This document shows, one piece after another, positions 47,501 to 55,172 of a stretch of DNA of 64,000 nt. The number at the start of each line of letters is the position of its first letter. Within the stretch, counting starts at the first letter, position 1. The stretch comes from Rhizobiaceae bacterium. Lineage in GTDB: Bacteria; Pseudomonadota; Alphaproteobacteria; Rhizobiales; Rhizobiaceae. The DNA lies in the NCBI GenBank assembly GCA_017640615.1, contig JAEPQK010000003.1:496001-560000 (forward strand), read 5' to 3'. A program made the translations under genes and the position numbers. The notes under the pieces were generated by a model. The model was not told where the DNA came from. It did not search any database and saw only the letters and a program-made list of their open reading frames with translations.

Positions 47501-48047
47501 GCTCGATCCGGAGCGCGAACCCTCACTTGCACAAGCGCGCGGCATAGCGATCCATCGGCTGTTGCAGCTACTGCCGTCATTGCCGGAGGACGAACGGCCG
47601 GCTGCGCTTGAGCGCTATCTGGGTACCGTCGCTAACAGTTGGCCGCAGGCCGAACGCGACCGCGTTGCCGAATCGGTCGGCGCGATTTTTTCGGATCCCG
47701 CCTTCGCCGATATCTTCGCGTCCGGCTCCCGTGCCGAGGTTTCGCTGATGGGCGAGATTGACGCCGGCGGGCAGCGCTGGTCCGTCTCGGGCAAGGTCGA
47801 TCGGCTCGCGGTTACCGACGATGAAGTGCTGATAGTGGACTACAAGACAGGACGTCTGGTACCGCGCAATGCGGCGGAAGTGCCTGAAAACTATGTCCGG
47901 CAGCTCGCTATCTACCGTGCTCTATTGGCACCGATCTATCCCGGCCGCATGGTGCGCGCGGTCCTGCTCTTCACAGAGGGCCCGCGCCTCATCCCGCTCG
48001 AACCGGACACGCTTGACGCGGCACTTGCCGCGCTCACCACCCCGTGA
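44508..48047 (+). CDS. addA: Double-strand break repair helicase-nuclease AddA
   Basis: AddA is the UvrD-type helicase and nuclease subunit of AddAB. The 1179-residue product starts at ATG 44508 (MSGKLAIPADTVRAQK), overlapping addB. Motifs in order are WVSAHAGSGKTHVLSQRVVRLLLDG (Walker A), KIQTIHAFCEAVLQQFPLEA, ILIDEAQDTSPEQW (Walker B), GDEKQSIYSFQGAEP, IMTVHASKGLEAPIVFLVDP, and a C-terminal nuclease VDRLAVTDDEVLIVDYKTGRLV. The frame opens at 44475, but the extra 11 residues are not conserved. trxA follows after 76 bp. Confidence 0.97.
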   Translation: MSGKLAIPADTVRAQKLAARPDLSAWVSAHAGSGKTHVLSQRVVRLLLDGCEPSKVLCLTYTRAAAANMANRVFGDLAAWALMEDAPLAEVIGNLTGRAPDAKQLAAARRLFARALETPGGLKIQTIHAFCEAVLQQFPLEANIAGHFEMLDARQEAILIAEARRDMIAGADAGHDPALARAFPDILATAGEFGLDALLGEIVRHRDGLRRFIVEVRDEDGGFSVLRTEFGFALDDTADSVAAAVWPLPQFDAGYFQRFAEAAQLSGAAAVVNDMLPEISAAFAESSAERRLDHLVRGLLKATDGRPYAATRFKKALRIEMPDLYDRYLTAAEHIMAVRDRLALFRMVEATGSALTIADWLIARYERSKSARGFLDFNDLIGRTSALLARADAGAWVQYKLDQGIDHILIDEAQDTSPEQWRVVRSLAAEFFAGRGARDHIRRTIFAVGDEKQSIYSFQGAEPAAFAESGHEFARSVAEAEARFEQVRLTRSFRSTDDVLQAVDLVFADEIRRKGLTRDPGLIAHDGIRTGEPGYVELWPSLGPETVEEPDDWTQPVDHASAPSVRLAETIADTISGWLRDGEILEGQKRRVTPGDILVLVRKRGSFVHALTRALKDAGRAVPVAGADRLVLTDHIAVKDLLAIARFVQQPEDDLSLAALLRSPIFGLSDRELFPLAHDRGNQSLYASLRHHAEADLLLANVVKTLETWRDSAAFNPVFEFYAGLLAGAPGTPAVRAKLVARLGAEAGDVIDEFLSFCLAIEQTGGDGLEALLAALDESAPEIKREMDQSRDEVRIMTVHASKGLEAPIVFLVDPGSEAFHTQHLPVLMPFRSRSGHWSGEGYLWRAGPGAANPFAKGQGTAIRDAAEEEYRRLLYVGMTRAEDRLIVCGYHGVRGRPALSWHGMVEAALQGSEHTETRETLGSDAPVLRFRYTPFDGAEVPAGDFPVSEPPAAASAADPLGPLPAAPKLPPPLRPSGAGYMVEDENAEPAGTAASPVLDPEREPSLAQARGIAIHRLLQLLPSLPEDERPAALERYLGTVANSWPQAERDRVAESVGAIFSDPAFADIFASGSRAEVSLMGEIDAGGQRWSVSGKVDRLAVTDDEVLIVDYKTGRLVPRNAAEVPENYVRQLAIYRALLAPIYPGRMVRAVLLFTEGPRLIPLEPDTLDAALAALTTP

Positions 48048-48123
48048 CTTGCCGCCTGCTTGACGGGGCGGGCCTGAAAGCCCACATCTGGATCAACTTC
48101 GGAACGTGCAAGGAGTGCCCGCA

Positions 48124-48447
48124 ATGGCCACCGTTAAAGTCGATAATAACAGCTTCAAGAGCGACGTGCTGGAAGCCGCAGAGCCGGTCGTCGTGGATTT
48201 CTGGGCCGAGTGGTGCGGCCCCTGCAAGATGATCTCGCCGGCGTTGGAAGAGATCGCCACCGAAATGGGCGGCAAGGTCAAAGTGGCCAAGCTCAATATC
48301 GACGAAAACCCGGAGCTTGCCGCGCAGTACGGCGTGCGCTCCATCCCGACGCTCATGCTCTTCAAAGGCGGCGAAGTCGCCGACATGAAGGTAGGCGCTG
48401 CTCCCAAGACGGCGCTTTCGGCCTGGATTGGCGGCGCGGTCGGCTGA
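48124..48447 (+). CDS. trxA: Thioredoxin
   Basis: TrxA is the general dithiol reductant of the cytoplasm. The 107-residue product has [21 protein letters not shown] with the WCGPC active site, and the cis-proline motif [15 protein letters not shown] 48124 ([11 protein letters not shown]) is used; the frame is open six codons upstream. A shared terminator with folC follows. Confidence 0.98.
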   Translation: MATVKVDNNSFKSDVLEAAEPVVVDFWAEWCGPCKMISPALEEIATEMGGKVKVAKLNIDENPELAAQYGVRSIPTLMLFKGGEVADMKVGAAPKTALSAWIGGAVG

Positions 48448-48472
48448 TCGCCATCAAGGCAGTTGAGTATCG

Positions 48473-48504
48473 GCGCGGTGGGAGAAATCTCACCGCGCTT
48501 TTTT
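48473..48504 (+). terminator. Intrinsic terminator between trxA and folC
   Basis: GCGCGGTG pairs with CACCGCGC (48473-48480 with 48491-48498), extended by three inner pairs, one of them G-U, to a GAAA tetraloop, and is followed by TTTTTT (48499-48504). It is 25 bp after the trxA stop and just before the folC stop, so it serves trxA; with no matching run on the other side, use by folC is uncertain. Confidence 0.88.
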
Positions 48505-48509
48505 GTTGT

Positions 48510-49841
48510 TCAGGTTGGCAGCGTGCCGTTGGCTTCCAGAACCGCGCCGATGAGGTACAGCGACCCGCAGATCAGGATGCGCGGGGCTTCCTCCTCTTCG
48601 TCCCAGGTATCGCGCAAAAGCTTCAGCGCATTTTCCACCGAGGCGACGGGCTCGGCGGAAAGCCCCGCCTCCATGGCCTGAATGGCAAGCTCGGATGGCG
48701 GCACGCCGGCATCGCTGGAATCCACCGGGACGGTGAATACGTGTCGCGCCATATCTTCGAACGTGCGGAAGAAGCCGCTCTGGTCCTTGGTATTCAGCAT
48801 GCCAGCGACGAGGAAAAGCGGCCGCGAAATACGTTCTTCTTCGCCGGCAAGCGCTTCGGCGATCACCTGCCCTGCGCCCGGGTTGTGCCCGCCATCGATC
48901 CAGATTTCCGCGCCCTCCGGCGCATCGTCCCATAGCCGCCCTTCTGGCAGCTTCTGTAGCCGCCCGGGCCAACTCACCGTGCTCATTGCGCGGTCGGCGA
49001 TTTCGGTATCGATCGAAAAACCTGCTGCACGTACGGCCGCGATCGCCGCAGCCGCGTTGGCAATCTGGTGCCGCCCCTGAAGCCGTGGCAGCGCGATGTC
49101 CATCAGGCCGTAGTCGTCCTGATAGACGAGCCGGCCGTTCTCCTCATGCGCCATAAAGTCGGTTCCGTACACGATGGCTGGCGCGCCAACGCGCTCGGCG
49201 GTCTCGATCAGAACTTCCCGCGCGGCTTCGTTATCCTGCGCTCCGATCACGACTGGTACGCCGGGCTTGATGATGCCGGCTTTTTCAGCCGCGATCAGCT
49301 CCACCCGGTCGCCTAGATAGGCTTCGTGGTCGAGAGAGATCGGCATGATCACCGAAACGGCGGGCGTCTCGATGACATTTGTGGCGTCGAACCGGCCACC
49401 GAGCCCGACTTCCATGATCGTGGCGTCGGCCGGATGTTCCGAAAACAGCAGAAAGGCCACCGCAGTGAGGATTTCGAACACCGTCGCCGGGTTGTCGCCA
49501 TTTGCGTCGGCTGCGCGGTGGATCGCATCCGCGAGTACTGCGTCGGAGACAAGCTGCCCGCCGCCCTTCGCGGCAATGCGGTAGCGCTCATGCCACCGTA
49601 CCAGATGCGGCGAGGTATGCGCGTGCACCGTATTGCCGGCGGCTTCCAGCAGCGCCCGCGAAAACGCGACGGCCGAACCTTTGCCATTGGTTCCGGCAAT
49701 GTGGATCACCGGCGGCAGCTTGCGCTCGGGATGGCCGAGCAGCGCCAGCAGGCGCCGGATGCGGTCGAGCGAAAGGTCGATGCCCCTCTGATGCAGGGAC
49801 ATCAGCCGATCGATTTCTTGGTCGGCGGTGAGCGTCGTCAT
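48510..49841 (-). CDS. folC: Bifunctional folylpolyglutamate / dihydrofolate synthase
   Basis: FolC adds glutamate to dihydropteroate and extends the folate tail. The 443-residue product has the P-loop VIHIAGTNGKGSAVAFSRALLEAAG, TSPHLVRWHERYRI, the MEVGLGGRFDATNVI motif, and VWIDGGHNPGAGQVI-type (here IWIDGGHNPGAGQ). It ends the leftward trpF-trpB-trpA-accD-folC cluster, with 39 bp between it and accD, an order standard for rhizobia apart from the genes inserted between trpB and trpA. Confidence 0.96.
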   Translation of the reverse strand: MTTLTADQEIDRLMSLHQRGIDLSLDRIRRLLALLGHPERKLPPVIHIAGTNGKGSAVAFSRALLEAAGNTVHAHTSPHLVRWHERYRIAAKGGGQLVSDAVLADAIHRAADANGDNPATVFEILTAVAFLLFSEHPADATIMEVGLGGRFDATNVIETPAVSVIMPISLDHEAYLGDRVELIAAEKAGIIKPGVPVVIGAQDNEAAREVLIETAERVGAPAIVYGTDFMAHEENGRLVYQDDYGLMDIALPRLQGRHQIANAAAAIAAVRAAGFSIDTEIADRAMSTVSWPGRLQKLPEGRLWDDAPEGAEIWIDGGHNPGAGQVIAEALAGEEERISRPLFLVAGMLNTKDQSGFFRTFEDMARHVFTVPVDSSDAGVPPSELAIQAMEAGLSAEPVASVENALKLLRDTWDEEEEAPRILICGSLYLIGAVLEANGTLPT

Positions 49842-49880
49842 GAAAGGTCTCGGTCGAAGACTGGTCCGTTGGCGCCAAAT

Positions 49881-50822
49881 TCAGCTTGCCGCGGGCTGCT
49901 CGGTCTCGGTTTCGGGTGCCGGCAGCGCCGGCGATTCGGGCTCGGCCGGCGCGGGTGCGATCGCGTCCGGCAGCGGCGATTTCAAAAGCATGCGCAGAAG
50001 CCGTGCCACGGTGGCCTTCATTTCAAGCCGCGACACAACCATGTCCACCATGCCGTGTTCCATCAGATACTCGGCGCGCTGGAAGCCTTCCGGCAGCTTC
50101 TCGCGGATCGTCTGCTCGATCACGCGCGGACCCGCAAAGCCGATGAGCGCGCCAGGTTCGGCAATGTGAACGTCGCCAAGCATCGCGTAGGAGGCGGTTA
50201 CGCCACCCGTCGTGGGGTTGGTCAGCACCACGATATAAGGCAGCCCGGCCTCCTTGAGCCGGTCCACGGCGACTGTGGTCCGCGGCAGCTGCATCAACGA
50301 CAGAATGCCTTCCTGCATGCGCGCACCGCCCGAAGCGGCGAACAGTACAAGCGGCCGCTTTTCCGCCAATGCGGTCTCGAAGGCCTTGATGATGGTTTCG
50401 CCGGCTGCCATGCCGAGCGAGCCACCCATAAAGGCGAAGTCCTGAACCACCGCGACGATCGGCAGCCCTTCGATCGCGCCCTTTGATGCAACCACGGCAT
50501 CTTCCAGCGATGTCTTGCTGCGGGCTTCCTTCAGCCGGTCCACATAGCGTTTTTCGTCGCGAAAGCGCAGCGGGTCGGCGGCGACCTTTGGAATGTCCAG
50601 CGTCTGAAACGCGCCATTATCGAAGAAGTGTTCAAGCCGCTCCTTCGCAGAGATGCGCATGTGGTGGCCCGACGAGGGAATGACGAACTGGTTTTCCTCC
50701 AGGTCCTTGTGGAACACCATCTCGCCGGTCTCGGGATCCTTGATCCAAAGATTTTCCGGCATTTCCCGGCGCCCGAGGATCGAGTTGATCTTCGGCCGGA
50801 CGAAATTGGTGATCCAGTTCAT
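49881..50822 (-). CDS. accD: Acetyl-CoA carboxylase carboxyltransferase subunit beta
   Basis: AccD carries the carboxyltransferase beta half for malonyl-CoA synthesis. The 313-residue product has the core [34 protein letters not shown] and [23 protein letters not shown]. The N-terminal region that in E. coli holds a four-cysteine zinc finger (CDSC and CPKC) reads [29 protein letters not shown], with no cysteine at any of the four positions. A low-complexity Pro/Glu tail ends the protein. It lies 45 bp after trpA. Confidence 0.96.
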   Translation of the reverse strand: MNWITNFVRPKINSILGRREMPENLWIKDPETGEMVFHKDLEENQFVIPSSGHHMRISAKERLEHFFDNGAFQTLDIPKVAADPLRFRDEKRYVDRLKEARSKTSLEDAVVASKGAIEGLPIVAVVQDFAFMGGSLGMAAGETIIKAFETALAEKRPLVLFAASGGARMQEGILSLMQLPRTTVAVDRLKEAGLPYIVVLTNPTTGGVTASYAMLGDVHIAEPGALIGFAGPRVIEQTIREKLPEGFQRAEYLMEHGMVDMVVSRLEMKATVARLLRMLLKSPLPDAIAPAPAEPESPALPAPETETEQPAAS

Positions 50823-50867
50823 TTGCGGTCTCCCTTCGCGGATACGCTACGGCGATACATGGAGAAA

Positions 50868-51710
50868 CTATTGGGCGGCGGCAAGGCGGGCCTGGCGAAC
50901 GCCCTGTGCGAGGCCGCCCACCAAAGTTGCCACGGCCTCGGCCGGATCGGCTGTCTTTTTCCCGTCGGCGGTGAGCACGTTTGCGACCGCGTTCACGATC
51001 GCTGTGCCGACAACCACGCCATCCGCGGAGGCTCCGATCGCCCGCGCCTGTTCGGCGGTCTTGACGCCGAAACCCACGCAGACCGGCAGATCTGTATGCG
51101 CCTTGATGCGGTCTACCGCCGCGCCAACCCTTGTCGTGTCCGGCAGCGCGGAGCCGGTAATGCCGGTCATCGACACGTAATAGACGAAGCCGGACGTGTT
51201 GTTCAGTACGGTCGGCAGCCGCTTCTCATCGGTGGTCGGCGTTGCGAGCCGAATGAAGTTGAGCCCGGCCTTGAGTGCCGGAACGCACAGTTCCTCGTCC
51301 ATCTCTGGCGGCAGATCGACCACGATCAGCCCGTCCACGCCGGAGGCCTTGGCATCGGTGAGAAAGCGTTCGACGCCATAAATGTAGATCGGGTTGTAAT
51401 ACCCCATCATCACGATCGGCGTGTCATCGTCTTGCTTGCGGAAATCGGCGGCCATTGCCAGCGTCTTCGCAAGTGTCTGCCCGCCCTTGAGAGCGCGCAG
51501 CCCGGCGGCCTGGATCGCCGGGCCGTCGGCCATAGGGTCGGAAAACGGCATGCCGAGTTCGATCACATCCGCGCCCGCCTTGGGCAGCGCCTTCATGATC
51601 GACAGCGAGGTCTCGTAGTCGGGATCGCCGCCCATGAAATAGGTAACGAGCCCCGGACGGCCCTCGGCCTTCAGTGCCGCGAAGCGGCGATCGATGCGTG
51701 TCGGAGCCAC
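50868..51710 (-). CDS. trpA: Tryptophan synthase subunit alpha
   Basis: TrpA cleaves indole-3-glycerol phosphate to indole and glyceraldehyde 3-phosphate. The 280-residue TIM-barrel has [40 protein letters not shown] with the catalytic Glu and Asp, and [13 protein letters not shown] and [11 protein letters not shown]. In most genomes it sits directly after trpB; here 1.17 kb with two other genes lies between the two. Its start is 20 bp after the NYN gene stop. Confidence 0.97.
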   Translation of the reverse strand: MAPTRIDRRFAALKAEGRPGLVTYFMGGDPDYETSLSIMKALPKAGADVIELGMPFSDPMADGPAIQAAGLRALKGGQTLAKTLAMAADFRKQDDDTPIVMMGYYNPIYIYGVERFLTDAKASGVDGLIVVDLPPEMDEELCVPALKAGLNFIRLATPTTDEKRLPTVLNNTSGFVYYVSMTGITGSALPDTTRVGAAVDRIKAHTDLPVCVGFGVKTAEQARAIGASADGVVVGTAIVNAVANVLTADGKKTADPAEAVATLVGGLAQGVRQARLAAAQ

Positions 51711-51730
51711 GTGGTATCCTCATCTCGATG

Positions 51731-52354
51731 TTAGCCTGGAGGCTGATACTCGGCTGGGCGGGTCGCTGCAACATTGCCGCCTGAATCCAGCACGATTTCC
51801 GGGAACAAGCACTGCTCAATCTGCTTTTTCGTTATCTTGCGCTTTCCACTCGCGACGCTTAGCAGGTCGGTTGAATGGCCGAAATGCGGAGGCGCAACGA
51901 CGAATAGCTCCTTCTCTGGAAATTGACTGCGGACCATCGCAATTGCGGGTTTCAAATCACTGTCCCGAGAGACGACATAGGCTCTATCGTAGGTATCTTT
52001 GTATGCTTCGTTGAGCATACAAAGTGCGATGTTCACGTCGGTTTCCTTCTCCTCATGTCCAACCGATATACGCTTGCAGTGATTGCAGAAGCGATCCTTC
52101 TTTTTGAAGTTACCCATAATCACATCGACGTCGACTGAACTTAGCGCAGCGACATATTGCTCATGTCTGCGCTTAGGACCGGGGAGCCAATTTGCGTACG
52201 CGGAAAAATAGTAGATGTGCGAGATGTCTTCGGACATGGATGTAAGGCGCTTCATCAAAGCCCGCAGATCGACCCATTTTAGATGGTCGCCATCTAATCT
52301 GCGTAGCGCATGGTAAAAATTGAATCCGTCAATGAAGAATGAAGAACGTGTCAT
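51731..52354 (-). CDS. NYN-domain protein (PIN-like nuclease), inserted in the trp cluster
   Basis: The 207-residue product is a NYN/DUF88 (LabA-like) domain protein, a PIN-like fold often with RNase activity. It has FFIDGFNFYHALRRLD with the first Asp, a central CNHC motif in FCNHCKRISVGHEEKETDVNIAL with conserved Asp/Glu, and VVSRDSDLKPAIAMVR with another Asp. The ATG at 52354 (MTRSSFF) is used; the frame is open to 52429, over a terminator. Base content is lower than in neighbours: 47-52% G+C in three 60-base lines I counted, against 62% in a trpA line. The activity is inference. Confidence 0.82.
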   Translation of the reverse strand: MTRSSFFIDGFNFYHALRRLDGDHLKWVDLRALMKRLTSMSEDISHIYYFSAYANWLPGPKRRHEQYVAALSSVDVDVIMGNFKKKDRFCNHCKRISVGHEEKETDVNIALCMLNEAYKDTYDRAYVVSRDSDLKPAIAMVRSQFPEKELFVVAPPHFGHSTDLLSVASGKRKITKKQIEQCLFPEIVLDSGGNVAATRPAEYQPPG

Positions 52355-52376
52355 GCGGCAATTAGGATGAAGCCGC

Positions 52377-52412
52377 AGAAAAAATAAACCCCACGAGCCT
52401 GAACCCGTGGGG
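52377..52412 (-). terminator. Intrinsic terminator between the small gene and NYN gene
   Basis: On the minus strand CCCCACG and CGTGGGG (52389-52395 and 52406-52412) form a 7-bp stem with a 10-base loop, followed by TTTATTTTTT. It lies just ahead of the NYN start, so it would end transcription from trpF-trpB. Confidence 0.8.
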
Positions 52413-52467
52413 GCCGCTGGGCGAACCATGCGGGATTACTCTGCTAACGTAGACGAAACGCACCGAA

Positions 52468-52505
52468 GAATCAAGAATCGACGGACTCGAAATCAGTCTT
52501 GAGTC
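52468..52505. promoter_or_regulatory. Cluster of four GANTC sites upstream of the NYN gene
   Basis: GAATC at 52468-52472, GAATC at 52475-52479, GACTC at 52484-52488 and GAGTC at 52501-52505 fall within 38 bp. The last is part of the 11-bp palindrome CTTGAGTCAAG (52498-52508). Chance expectation is about one GANTC per 256 bp at even base content. The position is 114-150 bp upstream of the NYN start, before the terminator, so any promoter function would need the transcript to pass it. Confidence 0.5.
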
Positions 52506-52603
52506 AAGAAGAAACTATATGTTGTGCTCTTTTCCGGGAGTACGGGGGCTTCGCAGCAAACGCTAGCGCACATTCAGAAATCCAGCGAACATAAAGCACG
52601 CTC

Positions 52604-52843
52604 TCATTCGGCGTGCTCGCGCACCTGGATTGTCACCGCGAAGGCATAAAACCCGTCGCGCGCGATCCGGCGCATCGCCTCGCCACCGTCGAAGGCGATG
52701 CGCTTGGCGTCGTCATCCGCGATTTTGGTCATCAGCGCGAGGTTGCGGCTTTCGCGAATGCCTTGCGGATTGTCGCGCATATCGTCGGCGCGGATCGCCA
52801 CATAGTGCTGCGGGTTCTGCTTCGAACGGTAAATCTCGAACAT
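52604..52843 (-). CDS. Small hypothetical protein downstream of trpB
   Basis: The 79-residue product (MFEIYRSKQNPQHYVAIRADDMRDNPQG to VREHAE) has no membrane segment and no domain I can name. High-GC codon use like its neighbours and its position 38 bp after trpB suggest it is real and cotranscribed with trpF-trpB. It is separated from the NYN gene by a terminator and a 249-bp gap. I do not recognise the family. Confidence 0.6.
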   Translation of the reverse strand: MFEIYRSKQNPQHYVAIRADDMRDNPQGIRESRNLALMTKIADDDAKRIAFDGGEAMRRIARDGFYAFAVTIQVREHAE

Positions 52844-52881
52844 GGCTGGCTTGCCTCCCGGCTGCTTGCTCGCGGCAGCAA

Positions 52882-54102
52882 CTATAGCTCATGTCCCAGA
52901 ATCTTGCCGACTGTGAACACATCCTTGTCGCCGCGGCCGCACAGATTCATCACGATGATCTGGTCTTTCGACATTTTCGGCGCGCGCTTGATCACCTCGG
53001 CCAAAGCGTGAGCGGGTTCCAGCGCGGGGATGATGCCTTCGAGGCGTGTCAGAAGCTGGAAGGCCTCCAGCGCCTCGTCATCCATGATCGGCACATAGTC
53101 CACCCGACCGCTATCCTTCAGCCATGAATGCTCCGGCCCGATACCCGGATAGTCGAGCCCGGCCGAAATCGAATGGCCGTCATTGATCTGGCCGTCATCG
53201 TTCTGCAGCAGGTAGGTGCGGTTGCCGTGCAGAACGCCGGGCTTGCCGGCCGTCAGCGAAGCGCAATGCTCTTCGCCCGAGAGCCCCTTGCCGCCGGCTT
53301 CCACGCCAACGATCTGAACGCCCTTGTCGTCCAGGAAGGGGTGGAACAGGCCGATAGCATTGGAGCCGCCGCCAACGGCAGCCACAAGCATGTCCGGAAG
53401 CCGCCCCTCGGCGGCCTGCATCTGCTCGCGCACCTCGCGTCCGATCACCGACTGGAATTCGCGTACCAGCTCGGGATACGGGTGTGGGCCGGCGGCCGTA
53501 CCGATCAGATAATAGGTGTCCTCGACATTTGTCACCCAGTCGCGCAGCGCCTCGTTCATCGCGTCCTTGAGCGTCCCATGACCGGACGTTACCGGCCGCA
53601 CTTCGGCGCCGAGCAGCTTCATGCGGAAAACGTTCGGCGCCTGACGCTCCACGTCGGTTGCGCCCATATAGACGACGCAGGGATAGCCGAAGCGCGCCGC
53701 GACGGTTGCGGAAGCCACGCCGTGCTGGCCCGCACCCGTCTCCGCGATGATGCGCTTCTTGCCCATGCGCTTGGCCAGCAGGATCTGGCCGAGGCAATTG
53801 TTGATCTTGTGCGATCCGGTGTGGTTCAGCTCGTCGCGCTTGAAATAGATTTTCGCGCCGCCGAGATGCTCAGTCAGTCGCTCGGCGAAATAGAGCGGCG
53901 AGGGCCTGCCGGTATAATGGGTGTTGAGCTGTTCGATCTCGGCCTTGAATGCCGGGTCGTCCTTGGCCTCGTTCCAGTGATGTTCGAGGTCGAGGATCAG
54001 CGGCATCAGCGTTTCGGCGACGAAACGGCCGCCGAACATGCCGAACATGCCCTGCTCGTCGGGTCCGGTGCGGAAGGAATTCGGCAATGCCGGCTTGTTC
54101 AT
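52882..54102 (-). CDS. trpB: Tryptophan synthase subunit beta
   Basis: TrpB joins indole and serine with PLP to make tryptophan. The 406-residue product has the PLP motif [23 protein letters not shown] with the Schiff-base Lys, the [17 protein letters not shown] region, and [14 protein letters not shown] with the Gly-rich phosphate loop. The start gives [21 protein letters not shown]. It is 27 bp after trpF. Confidence 0.98.
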   Translation of the reverse strand: MNKPALPNSFRTGPDEQGMFGMFGGRFVAETLMPLILDLEHHWNEAKDDPAFKAEIEQLNTHYTGRPSPLYFAERLTEHLGGAKIYFKRDELNHTGSHKINNCLGQILLAKRMGKKRIIAETGAGQHGVASATVAARFGYPCVVYMGATDVERQAPNVFRMKLLGAEVRPVTSGHGTLKDAMNEALRDWVTNVEDTYYLIGTAAGPHPYPELVREFQSVIGREVREQMQAAEGRLPDMLVAAVGGGSNAIGLFHPFLDDKGVQIVGVEAGGKGLSGEEHCASLTAGKPGVLHGNRTYLLQNDDGQINDGHSISAGLDYPGIGPEHSWLKDSGRVDYVPIMDDEALEAFQLLTRLEGIIPALEPAHALAEVIKRAPKMSKDQIIVMNLCGRGDKDVFTVGKILGHEL

Positions 54103-54129
54103 GGCCCGGGCTCCTGACTGTTCGGGCAG

Positions 54130-54789
54130 TCAGGCTGCGCGTGTCGACTGCGCTTCCTGTACGGCCCGGAAGAAATCCTTGATCAGCCCAACATCCTTGA
54201 TGCCCGGCGCGCTTTCGACGCCGGAGGAAATGTCTATCCCGGGCGGGTTCGCCAGTCGCAGGGCCTCGCCGATATTGGCGGTGTTGAGCCCACCGGAAAG
54301 CATGTAGTCGATATCCGCGTCAAGGGCGGCGAGCAGCCGCCAGTCGAAGGTGACGCCGTTGCCTCCCGGAAGCTCGGACCCCTTTGGCGGCTTAGCATCG
54401 AGCAGAAGCCGGTCCGCTACGTCGCGATAGGCGGTAGCCTTTCCGAGGTCCGCAGCCTCCGAAACCGAGAGCGCCTTCATCACCGGCAGGCTGTAGCGCG
54501 CGCGGATTGCCGCCACCCGTTCGGGCGTTTCGCGGCCGTGGAGCTGCAATATATCTGGCGACATGGCAAGCACGATCTCGTCAAGGAAAGCGTTATCGGC
54601 ATCCACCGTAACGGCGACTGCATCCGCCTGCCCGCGAGCGGCGAGCCTCAGATCGCCTGCCAGCTCCGGCGCCAGATAGCGCGGGCTTTTAGCGAAAAAG
54701 ATGAAGCCGATATGGCTCGACCCGCCGTCAAGCGCGGCGGCGATTGTTTCGGGCGTTTTCAGCCCGCAGATTTTGATGTCGAGCGCCAT
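54130..54789 (-). CDS. trpF: Phosphoribosylanthranilate isomerase
   Basis: TrpF isomerises phosphoribosylanthranilate in tryptophan synthesis. The 219-residue TIM-barrel starts MALDIKICGLKTPETIAAA with the catalytic Cys of KICGL, and has LQLHGRETPERVAAIR and the catalytic Asp region VTFDWRLLA, and LSGGLNTANIGEALRLANPPGIDISSGVESAPGIKD. It is the first visible gene of the leftward trp cluster. trpC, trpD, trpE and trpG are not in the window. Confidence 0.97.
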   Translation of the reverse strand: MALDIKICGLKTPETIAAALDGGSSHIGFIFFAKSPRYLAPELAGDLRLAARGQADAVAVTVDADNAFLDEIVLAMSPDILQLHGRETPERVAAIRARYSLPVMKALSVSEAADLGKATAYRDVADRLLLDAKPPKGSELPGGNGVTFDWRLLAALDADIDYMLSGGLNTANIGEALRLANPPGIDISSGVESAPGIKDVGLIKDFFRAVQEAQSTRAA

Positions 54790-55043
54790 GAGACAAGCAA
54801 ATACAGCGCGTTGCGGTTGGTGTCGAGATTTAGCCGTCTGTTGTCGTCGTGGCTGCTGCCGAGGTCGGTGCTCACCTCACCCGCCGCATAGCGTTTGATG
54901 CCTCGGTTCACGATCTGGCCGGTTGCAAAACATGTAGGAACCAATTGGCTCGCCATCGAGTTTAACTCTGCCGAGAGAGTCTTCCTCGAAGTCGCGGATG
55001 GACGCTGCAACCCGCAACGATCAATAGAAGGCCGACCAAGTCT
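54790..55043. other. Intergenic region between trpF and the small ORF
   Basis: This 254-bp stretch between the divergent trpF and the AI-2E cluster contains no gene I can support. A minus-strand ORF (54759-55010) has no recognisable family and overlaps trpF. It probably holds the trpF promoter, but no clear site was seen. Confidence 0.4.
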
Positions 55044-55172
55044 ATGAATTTCTTGTTCAATATGACGCCCCCGCCGAATATGGGTTACTTATGCAATCAG
55101 CGCCCGGAATGTGACGTCAGGGCGGCAGTCGCCAAGCAGCTCAAACTCGCTTTCAAGTCGAGCCGCCAATGA
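55044..55172 (+). CDS. Candidate 42-residue small ORF, coupled to the AI-2E gene
   Basis: An ORF from ATG 55044 to TGA 55170-55172 encodes MNFLFNMTPPPNMGYLCNQR and then 22 more residues, with two Cys six apart (Cys17, Cys23). Its stop overlaps the ATG of the next gene (ATGA), as in many coupled pairs. A Shine-Dalgarno-like GAAGG is about 12 bases before the ATG. The sequence has no known family, and it may be leader DNA only. Confidence 0.3.
   Translation: MNFLFNMTPPPNMGYLCNQRPECDVRAAVAKQLKLAFKSSRQ

Noticed and set aside
51711..52860. Insertion sequence or prophage around the NYN gene
   Set aside because: No transposase, integrase, terminal inverted repeat or tRNA target was found; only one foreign-looking gene is present.
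54759..55010. An 83-residue minus-strand ORF beside trpF
   Set aside because: It overlaps the trpF N-terminus, has no recognisable domain, and lies in the likely promoter region.
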